Notes: generated by a model from the sequence alone, not told the origin. 64,000 nt of DNA from an uncultured Collinsella sp. (GCA_958407465.1 CATYIV010000009.1:7610-71609); one strand, 5' to 3'. Shown: positions 42,904-51,993, counted from the first letter of the stretch. Numbers and translations: made by a program.

Positions 42904-43433
42904 AGCAATCCACGCTCCAAAAGCATCTCGGCACAAAGGTAGGAAACGTCCTCGAAGGACTTGTTGCGAATATCAAGGGTGATATCGGCGGCCTGGCGAT
43001 ACAACGGACGACGATGTTCAAACAGGCGCGCAGCATGCTCGGGCGAGCGGAAATCAGGTCGGGTATCGGAGCGGCGAATCTGGCGCAACGAGTCCTCAAA
43101 GTCGCCTTCGAGGTACACACACGTACCCATCTCGTGCATCAGTTCAATGTTCACCGGCGTCTCGACGATGCCACCCCCGCACGATACCAGCAGACTGCGC
43201 TCGCTTTGAAGCGAACGGAGTGCCGAGGTCTCGAGCTCACGAAAACGATCCTCGCCTTCGGTCTTAAATATCTCGGTCACCGACTTACCGCATCGACGCA
43301 CAACCAAACGATCGGTATCGATGAATCGACGCTTGAACATAGTGCCCACATTGCGCGCAAGCGTCGACTTGCCCGCGCCCAAAAAGCCGATAAAGAAGAT
43401 ATGGTCGCAGCCGTGTTTGATGTGCTGAGACAT
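42900..43433 (-). CDS. aroK: Shikimate kinase
   Basis: A 177-residue P-loop kinase. FFIGFLGAGKSTLARNV is Walker A, FIDTDRLVVRRCGKSV has the shikimate-binding aspartate, EDRFRELETSALRSL carries a binding arginine, LLVSCGGGIVET is the GGG motif, and RRPLYRQAADITLD carries the lid and adenine arginines. All look intact. It overlaps the AroB-like gene, so the two are cotranscribed although the partner seems inactive. Gluconate kinase is a less likely alternative. Confidence 0.9.
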   Translation of the reverse strand: MSQHIKHGCDHIFFIGFLGAGKSTLARNVGTMFKRRFIDTDRLVVRRCGKSVTEIFKTEGEDRFRELETSALRSLQSERSLLVSCGGGIVETPVNIELMHEMGTCVYLEGDFEDSLRQIRRSDTRPDFRSPEHAARLFEHRRPLYRQAADITLDIRNKSFEDVSYLCAEMLLERGLL

Positions 43434-43441
43434 GGCGAAAC

Positions 43442-43939
43442 CTATTCCTCGCAGGGAAGGTCGCGCAGGGCCCGGCGCTCAAAGATACGGAAGATCTGCG
43501 TGTACCACAGGTCCTGAGTGGCCTGCGGCTTGACCAGAATAGTGTCAACGCCGGCAAAGTTACCGCTCCACACGTCCGTGTACAGCTGATCGCCGATTAG
43601 CACGGCCTCGTCGGCCGTGGCGCCCAGACGCTTAAGGCCCGCTTTGAGGGCAAAGGGCGCCGGCTTCATGGCATGGCTGATGGCCTCAAGCCCCAGCTCG
43701 CGCGCCGACGCCATAACCTGGTCGCGATGCCAGTTGTTGGACACCATGCACAGCTTAAAGCCCTTAGCATGGGCGGCCTCGAGCCAGGCGGAGACCGCAG
43801 CGGGTACCTGCTCGGTATCACGCGGCACCAGGGTGTTGTCGCGATCGAGCAGAATGGCGCGCTTGCCATCGGCCCACAGGGTATCGAGGTCGATGCGGTC
43901 GACCGAGGCAACATATCGTTTGGGGCTAAAAATCCTCAT
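43442..43939 (-). CDS. YqeG-family HAD phosphatase
   Basis: A 165-residue HAD hydrolase (subfamily IIIA). Motif I is AILLDRDNTLV (nucleophile Asp and second Asp), motif II is CMVSNN, the lysine is in HAMKPAPFALKAGL and motif III is VLIGDQLYTDVW. MRIFSPKRYVASVDRID is the typical start. The substrate is unknown; some family members are phosphatidylglycerophosphatases. It starts directly after the mltG stop and ends 8 bp before aroK. Confidence 0.9.
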   Translation of the reverse strand: MRIFSPKRYVASVDRIDLDTLWADGKRAILLDRDNTLVPRDTEQVPAAVSAWLEAAHAKGFKLCMVSNNWHRDQVMASARELGLEAISHAMKPAPFALKAGLKRLGATADEAVLIGDQLYTDVWSGNFAGVDTILVKPQATQDLWYTQIFRIFERRALRDLPCEE

Positions 43940-43941
43940 GA

Positions 43942-45297
43942 TCAATTCCAAGACTGTTGATGCTCTTCGTAGGTCTTCGAGAAATACTCCTCGTCCTGCG
44001 TAATGTAGAAATAGAGGTCGTCGGAGTCGGTCGGCTCAAGGGTGGCCTTGAGCGCCTCGAGCGACGGAGAGCAAATGGGCGTGGGCGGGAGGCCCTCGTG
44101 CTTATAGGTGTTATACGGGCTATCGCTCTGCAGGTCGTCGGCGGTAACCTCGCCACCGGTGACGTACATCATGGTCGCGTCGCTGTTGAGGTAGCGCAGG
44201 CCATCGAGCTTGCCCGCCAGACGGTTATAGAAAACCGATGCCACATGCGCGCGCTGATCGGCGTTGAGGCCCTCGCGCTCGACAATCGAGGCAAGGTTAA
44301 CGATGTCGTAATCGGACATCTCCACGCCATAGCGCTCCTTGATCTTGGCCTCGCAGCTGGCAAAGTCAAGTGACTTATACTCGGCGTTGAACTGGTCAAG
44401 CATAGCGCGAATCACATCATCGGCAGACGGGTCCTTACCCAGCGAATAGGTCTTGGGGAACAGGAAGCCCTCGAGCGAATCGTTCGCGGCGTCTTTAAGG
44501 AAAGCGTAATCATTCACATAATTGCTCGCCTTAGCCTGGTTAAGGAAGTCCTCCTTAGAAATGCTGTCGTATGCCTTGGCCACGCGGTCAGCGACCTGGT
44601 CAACCGTCAGACCCTCAGGGATAGTCAGCGCATCGGAGCCCGCATTGGGGCCTTCCATGAGCTGCTGGACAACCTTGGTCGCGTCCATGAGCGTGGTGAA
44701 CGAGTAGGTGCCAGGCTTAAGCGACATGTCGGCGTTGAGCTTTTTGACCGCCGCGTAATAATCCTTAGGATCATCGACGATATGGTTCTCGGAGAGAATC
44801 GAAGCGATGGTGTCGCCCGAAGCACCATCGGGAATCGTGATAGTAACTTGCTGGCCTGCAGCGACTTTCGCATCCTCACCGGCAAAGAAGCCCTTGACGG
44901 CTGGCACGACAAAGAAAACGATCGCGACAAGCGCAAGCACGGCGACGACGCCACCGATAATCATAGGCACCGGGGAGCTTTTCTTTTGGACACCACGGCG
45001 GGCGTGCGTGTTATAGCTCGAGCGCGTGGCCGGAGCAACGCCGTGCGAACCATGAACATGATGTGCGTGGGAGCGTGGTTGCGGGGCCTGCCCCTGCGTG
45101 CGCTGGGCGGAAGCCTGCTGCTTAAAACGAGCGCCGCCAGCGGGCTGCGCGGGACGAGCGGCGGGCTGTTGGGCAGCACGCTGAGTAGGTTGAACCGAAC
45201 GATGCGACGGCTGCGCCGGGCGCTGGCCAGGCTGAGCAGGGCGCGGCACGGGCTGCCGTGTACGATTCTGCTGGCGCGGATCGGAAGCGCTAGGCAT
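43942..45297 (-). CDS. mltG: Endolytic murein transglycosylase MltG
   Basis: A 451-residue type II membrane protein. Residues 1 to about 110 are a cytoplasmic tail rich in Gln, Pro, Arg and Ala; one membrane helix follows (about 112-135), then a LysM-like region (ITIPDGASGDTIASIL) and the YceG catalytic domain with GFLFPKTYSL, NLASIVEREG (catalytic Glu) and SPYNTYKHEGLPPTPI. It cuts nascent peptidoglycan strands. The start at 45297 overlaps the ruvX end by 8 bp. The long disordered tail is unusual compared with enteric MltG. Confidence 0.93.
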   Translation of the reverse strand: MPSASDPRQQNRTRQPVPRPAQPGQRPAQPSHRSVQPTQRAAQQPAARPAQPAGGARFKQQASAQRTQGQAPQPRSHAHHVHGSHGVAPATRSSYNTHARRGVQKKSSPVPMIIGGVVAVLALVAIVFFVVPAVKGFFAGEDAKVAAGQQVTITIPDGASGDTIASILSENHIVDDPKDYYAAVKKLNADMSLKPGTYSFTTLMDATKVVQQLMEGPNAGSDALTIPEGLTVDQVADRVAKAYDSISKEDFLNQAKASNYVNDYAFLKDAANDSLEGFLFPKTYSLGKDPSADDVIRAMLDQFNAEYKSLDFASCEAKIKERYGVEMSDYDIVNLASIVEREGLNADQRAHVASVFYNRLAGKLDGLRYLNSDATMMYVTGGEVTADDLQSDSPYNTYKHEGLPPTPICSPSLEALKATLEPTDSDDLYFYITQDEEYFSKTYEEHQQSWN

Positions 45298-45718
45298 GCT
45301 GAACCTCCTCATTTTTACGATCGAGCCATGTCTGCAAGAACAGGCTGGCGGCGATCATGTCAATCTTGCCCCTCATCTGCTTTTCATTGAGCCCCTGCTC
45401 TCGCAGGATTCGCTTGGCCTCCTGCGAGGACAGACGCTCGTCCTCAAACTCCAGCGGAAGATCGAGTTCGTCGGCAATCTTTTGGGCCACGGCGGCGACG
45501 CGCTCGGCCTGGGGGCCGGGCTCACCGGCCATGGTCAAGGGACGTCCGCTTACCAGGATATCGGGCTCATAGTCCTCGACCAGGTAGCGAAACGTCTTTG
45601 CCATGCCAGTGACCTCGGCAGCCGGAAGCACCTTGACAGGCATCGCCATCTTGCCATCACGGCTCGAGACGGCAATGCCAATCCTGGTCTCCCCTATGTC
45701 CAGTGCGAGCGCGACCAA
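45290..45718 (-). CDS. ruvX: Putative pre-16S rRNA nuclease (YqgF/RuvX)
   Basis: A 142-residue RNase H-fold protein. ALALDIGETRIGIAVSS has the first acidic residue, LVSGRPLTMAGEPGPQAERV the conserved central motif, and EFEDERLSSQEAKRIL plus GKIDMIAASLFLQTWL the remaining acidic residues. YqgF trims the 5-prime end of 16S rRNA; a Holliday-junction role was suggested from fold only. It is coupled to mltG and lies 17 bp after alaS, an order common in Gram-positive bacteria. Confidence 0.93.
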   Translation of the reverse strand: MVALALDIGETRIGIAVSSRDGKMAMPVKVLPAAEVTGMAKTFRYLVEDYEPDILVSGRPLTMAGEPGPQAERVAAVAQKIADELDLPLEFEDERLSSQEAKRILREQGLNEKQMRGKIDMIAASLFLQTWLDRKNEEVQHA

Positions 45719-45735
45719 AGCGACTACTTAGGTTC

Positions 45736-48393
45736 TTAGGCGCCGAGCGCGGTCTTGGCGGCCGCGAGGGCATCGGCGATACCGGCAGCGTTCTTGCCAC
45801 CGGCCTGGGCCATGTTGGGACGACCGCCACCGCGGCCATCGACCAGGCCCGCGATCTGCTTGATCACGTTGCCGGCGTGGAAACCGGCCTTCACGGCGTC
45901 ATCGGAGCCGGCGGCGAGCAGGGCCGGGGTGCCCTTCTCGGTCACGCTAGCAACAACGCAGGCGACGGGGCCGGCGACCTTCTGGTGCACGGTGTCCCAG
46001 ACGTTGCGCAGGTCTGCGGCCTCGAGACCCTGAAGCTCAGCGACAACGAGCTTGTAGCCATTCAGCTCGACAGCGCCGTCGATGGCGCTGGAGATCGCAT
46101 CGGAGGAGCCACCGGTCAGAGCCTTCTTGAGCTTACCGGCGGTCTCACGCAGCTCGGCCTGCAGGTTCTCCACGCGGGCGGGAACCTCGTCGACACGGCA
46201 CTTGAGCGCAGCGGCGGCGGCGTCAACGAGCGCCAGGCGGTCGGCCATGTAATCGAGAGCGCCCTTGGAGGTCACGGCCTCGATACGGCGGACATTCGAG
46301 CCCGTGGAGGACTCGGAGATAATCTTGAACAGACCGATCTCGGCGGTGTTGGCGGCATGCGTACCACCGCAGAGCTCGCGGGAGAACGGCTGGTCCTCGG
46401 CGCCTACGGAGACGACGCGGACGACGTCGCCGTACTTCTCGCCAAAGAGGGCGACAGCACCGGCAGCCTTAGCCTCGTCGATGCCCATAACGCGGGTCAC
46501 GACCGGCTTGGAAGCGAAAATCTGCTGGTTGACCAGGTCCTCGACAGCCTTGAGCTGCTCGGAGGACAGGGCCTCGAAGTGCGTGAAGTCAAAGCGCAGG
46601 TGCTCGGGCGTCACCAGCGAGCCGGCCTGGGAGACATGCTCGCCCAGGACCTGCTTAAGCGCAGCGTCGAGCAAGTGGGTGGCGGTGTGGTTGCGGCGCA
46701 GGAAACCACGGCGCTCGGCGTCGAGCGCGGCGGTCACGGTAGCACCGACGGTCAGCGTGCCCTCGGCAACGTGAGCGACGTGAGCATACAGGCCGTTGTG
46801 GTTCTTGGTGTCGGCAACGGTCAGAACAACGCCCTCGGCGGATAGCTCACCGGCGTCGCCCTGCTGGCCACCCATCTCGGCGTAGAACGGGGTGCGGTCG
46901 AGCACGACCTCAACGTCCTCGCTGGCGGCAGCGGACTCGACGGACTCGCCGTTGCGAACGATGGCGACAACCTTGGCGCCCTCGATGACGTCGTTGTCAT
47001 AGCCGTCGAACTCGGTCGCTGCGACCTTGTCGGAAAGCTCGACCCACACGTCGTTGAAGCTACCCCAGGCGTCGCCCTTGGCGTTAGCGCGGGCGCGGGC
47101 CTTCTGGTCCTCCATGCAGGCAGTGAAGCCGTCCATGTCGACTTCGTGGCCAGCGGTGCCGGCGATCTCGACGGTCAGATCGATGGGAAAACCAAAGGTG
47201 TCGTGCAGCTTAAAGGCGACATCGCCCGGAAGCACAGCGCCCTCGGCAAGCGCTGTCAGGGCCTCGTCCAGGTAGACACGGCCATTGTCGAGCGTCGTGG
47301 AGAAGCGCTCCTCCTCGGAGGCGACGATACCCTTGACGAGCGCGACGTTCTTGAGCAGCTCGGGATAGGCCTCGCCCATTTGAGCGTTGACCTCGTCGAT
47401 GAACTTGGTCAGGAAGGCGCCCTCGATGCCCAGCAGGCGACCGTGGAACACGGCACGGCGGAGCAGACGGCGAAGGACGTACTCGCGACCCTCGTTGCCG
47501 GGAAGGATGCCGTCCGAGATCATAAAGTCGACAGCACGGGAGTGGTCGGCGATGATGCGCAGAGAGCGGCTGGCGCCGGAGTAATCGTCGGCATCATAGG
47601 TCTTGCCGCTGATCTCCTCACCGAGCTTGATGAGGTGCTGCATCAGATCGCCGTCGTAGTTAGCAGTCTTGTGCTGCATGATAGCGGCCATGCGCTCCAG
47701 GCCCATGCCCGTATCGAGGTTGCGGTGCGGCAGCTCCGGCATGGAGCCGTCCTCCTGACGGTCGTACTGGGTAAACACGAGGTTCCAGAACTCAAGGAAG
47801 CGGTCGCAGTCGCAGCCAGGCTTGCAGTCGGGGCTGCCGCAGCCGACCTCCTCGCCCATGTCAAAGTAGATCTCGGAGCACGGACCGCAGGGGCCGGTGG
47901 GGCCAGCGGCCCAGAAGTTGTCGTCCTCGCCCAAGCGGGAGATGTGGTCCTCGGCAACGCCCAGAGAACGCCACACGTCGTGGGTCTCGTCGTCCTCGGT
48001 AAAGACGGTGAAGTACAGGCGGTCGAGCGGCAGCTTGAACTCCTTGGTGATGAGCTCAAAGGCCCAGGCGCAAGCCTGCTCCTTGGAGACGCCGCCAAAA
48101 GAGAAGTCGCCGAGCATCTCGAAGAAGGACAGGTGACGGCCGTCCTCGCCGATGCAATCGATGTCATTGGTGCGGACGCACTTCTGGCAGGAGATCGCGC
48201 CGATCTCCTTCATGGTCTTCTTGCCCTGGTAGTACTCCTTAAACTGGTTCATGCCGGCATTGGCAAGCAGCAGTGAAGGATCGTCGGGGACGAGGGACGA
48301 AGAAGGATAGAGCTTAAGACCGCGCTCCTCAAAGAAGTTGAGGAACTTAGAGCGAATCTCGGCCGTAGTCATTGACGGGTAGTCAGCACTCAT
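45736..48393 (-). CDS. alaS: Alanyl-tRNA synthetase
   Basis: An 885-residue class II synthetase. The aminoacylation domain includes LLLANAGMNQFKEYYQG and GGVSKEQACAWAFELIT; the editing domain has RNHTATHLLDAAL and CGGTHAANTAEIG, giving the zinc-binding HxxxH and CxxxH; the C-terminal DHHA1 domain ends with GRGGGRPNMAQAGGKN. Mischarged Ser- and Gly-tRNA-Ala editing is therefore retained. The start at 48393 follows GAGGAGATTCCCTCT; an upstream in-frame ATG would run into the promoter. Confidence 0.96.
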   Translation of the reverse strand: MSADYPSMTTAEIRSKFLNFFEERGLKLYPSSSLVPDDPSLLLANAGMNQFKEYYQGKKTMKEIGAISCQKCVRTNDIDCIGEDGRHLSFFEMLGDFSFGGVSKEQACAWAFELITKEFKLPLDRLYFTVFTEDDETHDVWRSLGVAEDHISRLGEDDNFWAAGPTGPCGPCSEIYFDMGEEVGCGSPDCKPGCDCDRFLEFWNLVFTQYDRQEDGSMPELPHRNLDTGMGLERMAAIMQHKTANYDGDLMQHLIKLGEEISGKTYDADDYSGASRSLRIIADHSRAVDFMISDGILPGNEGREYVLRRLLRRAVFHGRLLGIEGAFLTKFIDEVNAQMGEAYPELLKNVALVKGIVASEEERFSTTLDNGRVYLDEALTALAEGAVLPGDVAFKLHDTFGFPIDLTVEIAGTAGHEVDMDGFTACMEDQKARARANAKGDAWGSFNDVWVELSDKVAATEFDGYDNDVIEGAKVVAIVRNGESVESAAASEDVEVVLDRTPFYAEMGGQQGDAGELSAEGVVLTVADTKNHNGLYAHVAHVAEGTLTVGATVTAALDAERRGFLRRNHTATHLLDAALKQVLGEHVSQAGSLVTPEHLRFDFTHFEALSSEQLKAVEDLVNQQIFASKPVVTRVMGIDEAKAAGAVALFGEKYGDVVRVVSVGAEDQPFSRELCGGTHAANTAEIGLFKIISESSTGSNVRRIEAVTSKGALDYMADRLALVDAAAAALKCRVDEVPARVENLQAELRETAGKLKKALTGGSSDAISSAIDGAVELNGYKLVVAELQGLEAADLRNVWDTVHQKVAGPVACVVASVTEKGTPALLAAGSDDAVKAGFHAGNVIKQIAGLVDGRGGGRPNMAQAGGKNAAGIADALAAAKTALGA

Positions 48394-48439
48394 AGAGGGA
48401 ATCTCCTCGGTTTCACATCGAAACAGTTCAAACGTAACG

Positions 48440-48467
48440 ATATTACCATCCCACCGCGCCTGTGCAA
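48440..48467 (-). promoter_or_regulatory. Predicted alaS promoter
   Basis: On the minus strand TTGCAC (48467-48462) and TAATAT (48445-48440) are spaced by 16 bases, putting the transcript start about 40 bp before the alaS ATG. The -35 overlaps the T-run of the adjacent terminator. No T-box sequence is present in this short leader. Confidence 0.7.
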
Positions 48468-48495
48468 AAAAGAGGGTCGCCAAACAGCGACCCTC
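48466..48495 (-). terminator. Intrinsic terminator upstream of alaS
   Basis: Minus-strand GAGGGTCGC and GCGACCCTC form a 9-bp stem with a TGTTTG loop followed by TTTTTT. It would stop leftward transcripts coming from the AI-2E-family gene and insulate alaS. Confidence 0.88.
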
Positions 48496-48587
48496 CAGCG
48501 AAAGTGCACGTTATTTAGTACTGCGCGATCCTTTGAAAAAGGACTGCTGTATATTTGCATATAAGATTCACCCGGAAGGAGCGATCG

Positions 48588-48827
48588 ATGAAAAGCAAAC
48601 GATTTGTCCTGAATGCACTTCTGGTTGTAGCACTTTTAGCGCTCTTAGCCTTCTCATGCTGGTACGCAAACCAACCATCATTTGGATACGTATTGTATAC
48701 AGTAATGTCCGGCGATAAGGCTTATTACACTCTACGCGCAATTGACGTTCTCTTTTTCTATGTAGCCGGCCCCTTATCAATCGCTTTGGTCGCGTTTCTT
48801 GTCATTTACAACTTCAAGAAACGTTAA
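48588..48827 (+). CDS. Small two-helix membrane protein, unknown function
   Basis: A 79-residue protein with two predicted membrane helices: FVLNALLVVALLALLAFSCW near the N-terminus and VAGPLSIALVAFLVIYN near the C-terminus, ending in basic residues. GGAAGGAG lies eight bases before the ATG. The gene is noticeably more AT-rich than its neighbours and lies alone on the plus strand between leftward genes, converging with the AI-2E gene only 6 bp away. I know no homologue. The strong ribosome-binding site and membrane pattern support a real gene. Confidence 0.65.
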   Translation: MKSKRFVLNALLVVALLALLAFSCWYANQPSFGYVLYTVMSGDKAYYTLRAIDVLFFYVAGPLSIALVAFLVIYNFKKR

Positions 48828-48833
48828 TAGAAC

Positions 48834-50246
48834 CTATTTAGAATCCGAATCGTCCATGGAGCCGTCGATGCCGGTTTTGGTTTCGTCGTTCATATTGAAA
48901 TCGTCGTCTTTGGCGAAGGGATTCTTGAAAAAGCCCGTAGCATCGGGCTGAAGGCCCGAGAGCTTCATCCAGGGATTATCGAGCTCGGGTTTGGGCATGG
49001 CCTGGGCCTCGGGCGCGGTCTCGTTGCCGATGAGCTCGGACTCGTAGATGAAGGTGTCGTCGCCGAGCGCGTCGTAGGCGGCGACCGGGTTGCCATCGGC
49101 ATCGCGGTACGGTGTGCCCTTAAACACGGCGCCGTCATAGGCCACAAGCTGGCGGCCGGTCTCATTCTCGAAGTAGTACACGAAGATACCCTTGAGGGCC
49201 GCACATAGCGGGATGGCAATAATCATGCCGATGGGGCCCATGAGTGCCGAGCCAATAACGAGCGCCGTGAGGCTCATGATGGGATGCACCTGCACCGAGC
49301 TCTGCATAACCTTAGGCGAAATCACGTTATCGGTGACGTTTTGCGCGACCATCGTCACGATGAGCGTCCATAACGCCAACATGGGACTGAACATGAAGCC
49401 GAGTACCGTGGCGATTGCTGCGCTCACCCAGGGACCGACGACCGGAACCAAATGCATGATGCCGGTAAAGATAGCCATGAGCGCCGCATACGGATGACCG
49501 ATGATCAAAAAACCGATAAAGGCGAGGAAACCACCGCAGATGGACGTCACGACCATACCGCGCATGTAGCCGCCGACAGAGCGAGAAAGGATGGCGACCA
49601 TAAAGCGGTACGAGGTCTCCTTCTCCTGACCGATGATGGTGCAAATCTCGTGATGCATGCGAGGGTAGTCGCAGGCCATCCAGTAGGCAAGCACCAGACC
49701 AAGGAAGATCACGAACAACTGCGAGGCCGTATTGGTGATGAGCGGGAACACACCGCGACCAAGCTCGGCAGCAATCTGAGACACATACTTCGATGCCACG
49801 GTAACCAGGGACGAAAGATTATCGTCCAAATACTCCTTGAGCGGCGTGTTGTTGAGCGTCTTGGCATGCGAGATCATCTCATTGAGATCGCCACCCGCAA
49901 CACGAAGCTGCTCGGGCAGGCGGCTCAGGACTTCCATGATCTGACCAAAGAGAATCGGCGACAAGATGCAAACGACACCGACGAGCACGGCAACAACAAC
50001 AATAAGCGCGATAAGCGAACCGATGCCGCGATTCACGCCATGGTGCTCGAGCCAGTTGGTGATCGGGGACATCACAAAAGCAATGATGGAGCCGACGGCA
50101 AGAAACTCAATAACCGGTGCCAGGATGCCCATAAGGTTAAAGATGACAGCAGCAATAACAATGCAGCCGACAACAGCCCAAATGCGCAGCGTCAGAATGC
50201 GGGTGTCGCGCAGCACGCGATCGGTTTGCTGGGGGTGCTCACTCAT
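48834..50246 (-). CDS. AI-2E family (PerM/YhhT-like) transporter
   Basis: A 470-residue polytopic membrane protein. About eight hydrophobic segments are seen between residues 25 and 370; MAIFTGIMHLVPVVGPWVSA and LTALVIGSALMGPIGMIIAIPLCAA, in pieces, match the conserved late helices of the family. The C-terminal 100 residues are hydrophilic and acidic, cytoplasmic by the positive-inside pattern. Family members export various compounds or act as ion antiporters, and the autoinducer name is historical. Its ATG overlaps the sigma factor stop as ATGA. Confidence 0.88.
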   Translation of the reverse strand: MSEHPQQTDRVLRDTRILTLRIWAVVGCIVIAAVIFNLMGILAPVIEFLAVGSIIAFVMSPITNWLEHHGVNRGIGSLIALIVVVAVLVGVVCILSPILFGQIMEVLSRLPEQLRVAGGDLNEMISHAKTLNNTPLKEYLDDNLSSLVTVASKYVSQIAAELGRGVFPLITNTASQLFVIFLGLVLAYWMACDYPRMHHEICTIIGQEKETSYRFMVAILSRSVGGYMRGMVVTSICGGFLAFIGFLIIGHPYAALMAIFTGIMHLVPVVGPWVSAAIATVLGFMFSPMLALWTLIVTMVAQNVTDNVISPKVMQSSVQVHPIMSLTALVIGSALMGPIGMIIAIPLCAALKGIFVYYFENETGRQLVAYDGAVFKGTPYRDADGNPVAAYDALGDDTFIYESELIGNETAPEAQAMPKPELDNPWMKLSGLQPDATGFFKNPFAKDDDFNMNDETKTGIDGSMDDSDSK

Positions 50247-51034
50247 GAACGAATCATCACTCCGTCGGGGTCGATCTTGTCCTGAATCTTCTTAAGCGTG
50301 CGGCGCAGCAGACGCGAAACCTGTACCTGAGAAATACCCAGCTTCTTGGCGATCTCGATCTGGGTCATGCCCTTCACAAAGCGCAGCTCAATCACCTCGC
50401 GCTCGCGCGGCGAGAAATCACGGATGGCTTCCTCGATCACTAGGCGGTCATCGGTAAAGTCGAGCTCGTTGTCGTCATCGGCGTAACGGTCGAGAATCGA
50501 GGGGGCATCGTCCGAATCGGACGCACCAGGAGCCTCGATGGGCACCGAGGTATAGGCCGAAGACGATTCCATGGCCTCGAGGACCTCATCGACAGTCACA
50601 TCTAGATACTCAGCGATCTCCTCAACCTTGGGCGAACGCTGCAGCTCGTTGGTAAGTTTGTCAGTAGCCTGGTTGACCTTGGCCGAGAGCTCCTGCAGAC
50701 GACGCGGTACGCGCACACTCCAGCCCTTGTCGCGAAAATGGCGTTTGATCTCGCCCAGGATAGTGGGTGTCGCAAACGTCGTGAACTCGAGTCCGCGCTC
50801 AGGGTCAAAACGGTCGATAGCCTTGAGCAAGCCCAGATAGCCGACCTGCATGAGGTCGTCGAGCGGCTCGCCGCGATTCTTAAATTTGTTGGCAAGAAAC
50901 CTTACCAGGTTCATATGGGACATGACGAGCTGCTCACGGGCGTCCGGATCACCGGTCTCCTTGTAACGACGAAACAGCTCGCGAGTTTTCTCCTTGTCCC
51001 AAGCGGTCTTTCCGCTCCGGGAACGTTCGGTCAT
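50243..51034 (-). CDS. SigB/SigF/SigG-type RNA polymerase sigma factor
   Basis: A 263-residue group 3 sigma factor. Region 2 reads SHMNLVRFLANKFKNRGEPL and DLMQVGYLGLLKAIDRFDPERG with the core-binding and -10 helices; region 3 has LQELSAKVNQATDKLTNELQRSP; region 4 ends with the helix-turn-helix MTQIEIAKKLGISQVQVSRL. There is no region 1.1, so it is an alternative sigma factor for general stress or development. The RsbW-like gene just upstream is its likely regulator. The mode of activation is not visible here. Confidence 0.93.
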   Translation of the reverse strand: MTERSRSGKTAWDKEKTRELFRRYKETGDPDAREQLVMSHMNLVRFLANKFKNRGEPLDDLMQVGYLGLLKAIDRFDPERGLEFTTFATPTILGEIKRHFRDKGWSVRVPRRLQELSAKVNQATDKLTNELQRSPKVEEIAEYLDVTVDEVLEAMESSSAYTSVPIEAPGASDSDDAPSILDRYADDDNELDFTDDRLVIEEAIRDFSPREREVIELRFVKGMTQIEIAKKLGISQVQVSRLLRRTLKKIQDKIDPDGVMIRS

Positions 51035-51035
51035 A

Positions 51036-51413
51036 TTAGATATCCGCCTTGAGGTCGAGGGAAAGCGTCAGGGGCGCCGTAGTCTTTTCGTAGGAGTCGC
51101 ACACGCTCGCGAGGATGAGCTCGGCATACACCGCAGCCTGGTCGTCTTCATCGACCGTAGCCTGGTCGCCAAAGGTAATAGTCATGCCAACGTGGGTCTC
51201 ATCGACATCGAATTTGATGGTGATGTCATCGCAGTCGACCGCGGTGCAACCAAAGATGAAAGCCTCCTCAGCAGCCATGCGGATGTCCTCGATGCGATCG
51301 ACAGACATAGAGCACAGGGCACCAACGTTGGCTGCCGTCATGCGCACAAGGCGAGCGAGACGCGGGTCACCGGCAACGGTCAGCGTGATAGGGCAGGTTG
51401 CTTCGCTACTCAT
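51036..51413 (-). CDS. RsbW-like anti-sigma factor, degenerate ATP-binding motifs
   Basis: A 125-residue protein with a GHKL/HATPase-like layout: ITLTVAGDPRLARLVRMTAANVGA in pieces, then MSVDRIEDIRMAAEEAFIFG, which corresponds to the N-box where functional kinases read SEAxTN. The Mg-chelating Asn is not present (EEAFIFG), and no DxGxG or ATP-lid glycines follow. The start at 51413 has GAGGAG upstream and overlaps the preceding gene by 8 bp; the sigma gene starts 1 bp after its stop. It may bind the sigma factor without phosphorylating a partner; no RsbV gene is next to it. Confidence 0.7.
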   Translation of the reverse strand: MSSEATCPITLTVAGDPRLARLVRMTAANVGALCSMSVDRIEDIRMAAEEAFIFGCTAVDCDDITIKFDVDETHVGMTITFGDQATVDEDDQAAVYAELILASVCDSYEKTTAPLTLSLDLKADI

Positions 51414-51993
51414 CGCAGGACTCCTCAGAGGTCTCGGCGGGCGTATAGGTGTAATACTGAGCCGGCTTGGATACAGACTTCTGACCATCATCGTCGCCCG
51501 CGGCGGCCTCGTCCTCGCCAATTAGGACGCGCTCGGTAGGCTGCTCGGCCTCCGCAGCGGCAGCGGCGAGCTTGCGATCGGCGTCGTCTGCAGGAGCCTT
51601 CACCTTATTGAAGAGCTTCTGCACAGCACCGGCGGCAGAGTCGGTCACGCTCGACACAGCATTGCTGGCCTCGGCAATGCTGCCCGTAACCTCGGAAATG
51701 TCGCGAACCACGGCTTCGACCTCTACGAGATTGGAGGTAAGGGCATCAACTGCCGTCTTGCTCGACTTAAGCAGCGGCTCCATCTGGGCAAGCGCCGGCG
51801 TAAGCTCATCGACAGCGCCATCGAGCTTTGCCACCACAGGCTGAGCCTCGGCGATGGTGTTGTTGAGGTCGTTCACGGTCTTATCGAGCGAGTCGACAAC
51901 ATTGCGGGTCTTGCGCAGGGTAAGCGCGAGCTCAGCGATGGCCCACACGCCGGCAACGGCGAGCAGCAGCAGGGCGATTTGAATGGGACTCAT
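51406..51993 (-). CDS. DUF948-like membrane-anchored coiled-coil protein
   Basis: A 195-residue protein with one N-terminal membrane helix (IALLLLAVAGVWAIAELAL). A long heptad-rich region (LDKTVNDLNNTIAEAQPVVA and similar, about 35-140) follows, and then an acidic, Ala/Glu-rich tail. This matches DUF948 proteins, general-stress-like proteins often near sigma genes. It is the first gene of a three-gene unit with the anti-sigma-like and sigma genes, overlapping by 8 bp, so a role as envelope sensor is conceivable but not shown. Confidence 0.75.
   Translation of the reverse strand: MSPIQIALLLLAVAGVWAIAELALTLRKTRNVVDSLDKTVNDLNNTIAEAQPVVAKLDGAVDELTPALAQMEPLLKSSKTAVDALTSNLVEVEAVVRDISEVTGSIAEASNAVSSVTDSAAGAVQKLFNKVKAPADDADRKLAAAAAEAEQPTERVLIGEDEAAAGDDDGQKSVSKPAQYYTYTPAETSEESCDE

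Noticed and set aside
48394..48560. Possible T-box leader for alaS
   Set aside because: No T-box sequence or specifier structure is seen; the hairpin lies upstream of a good promoter, so it is a terminator of the preceding transcript.
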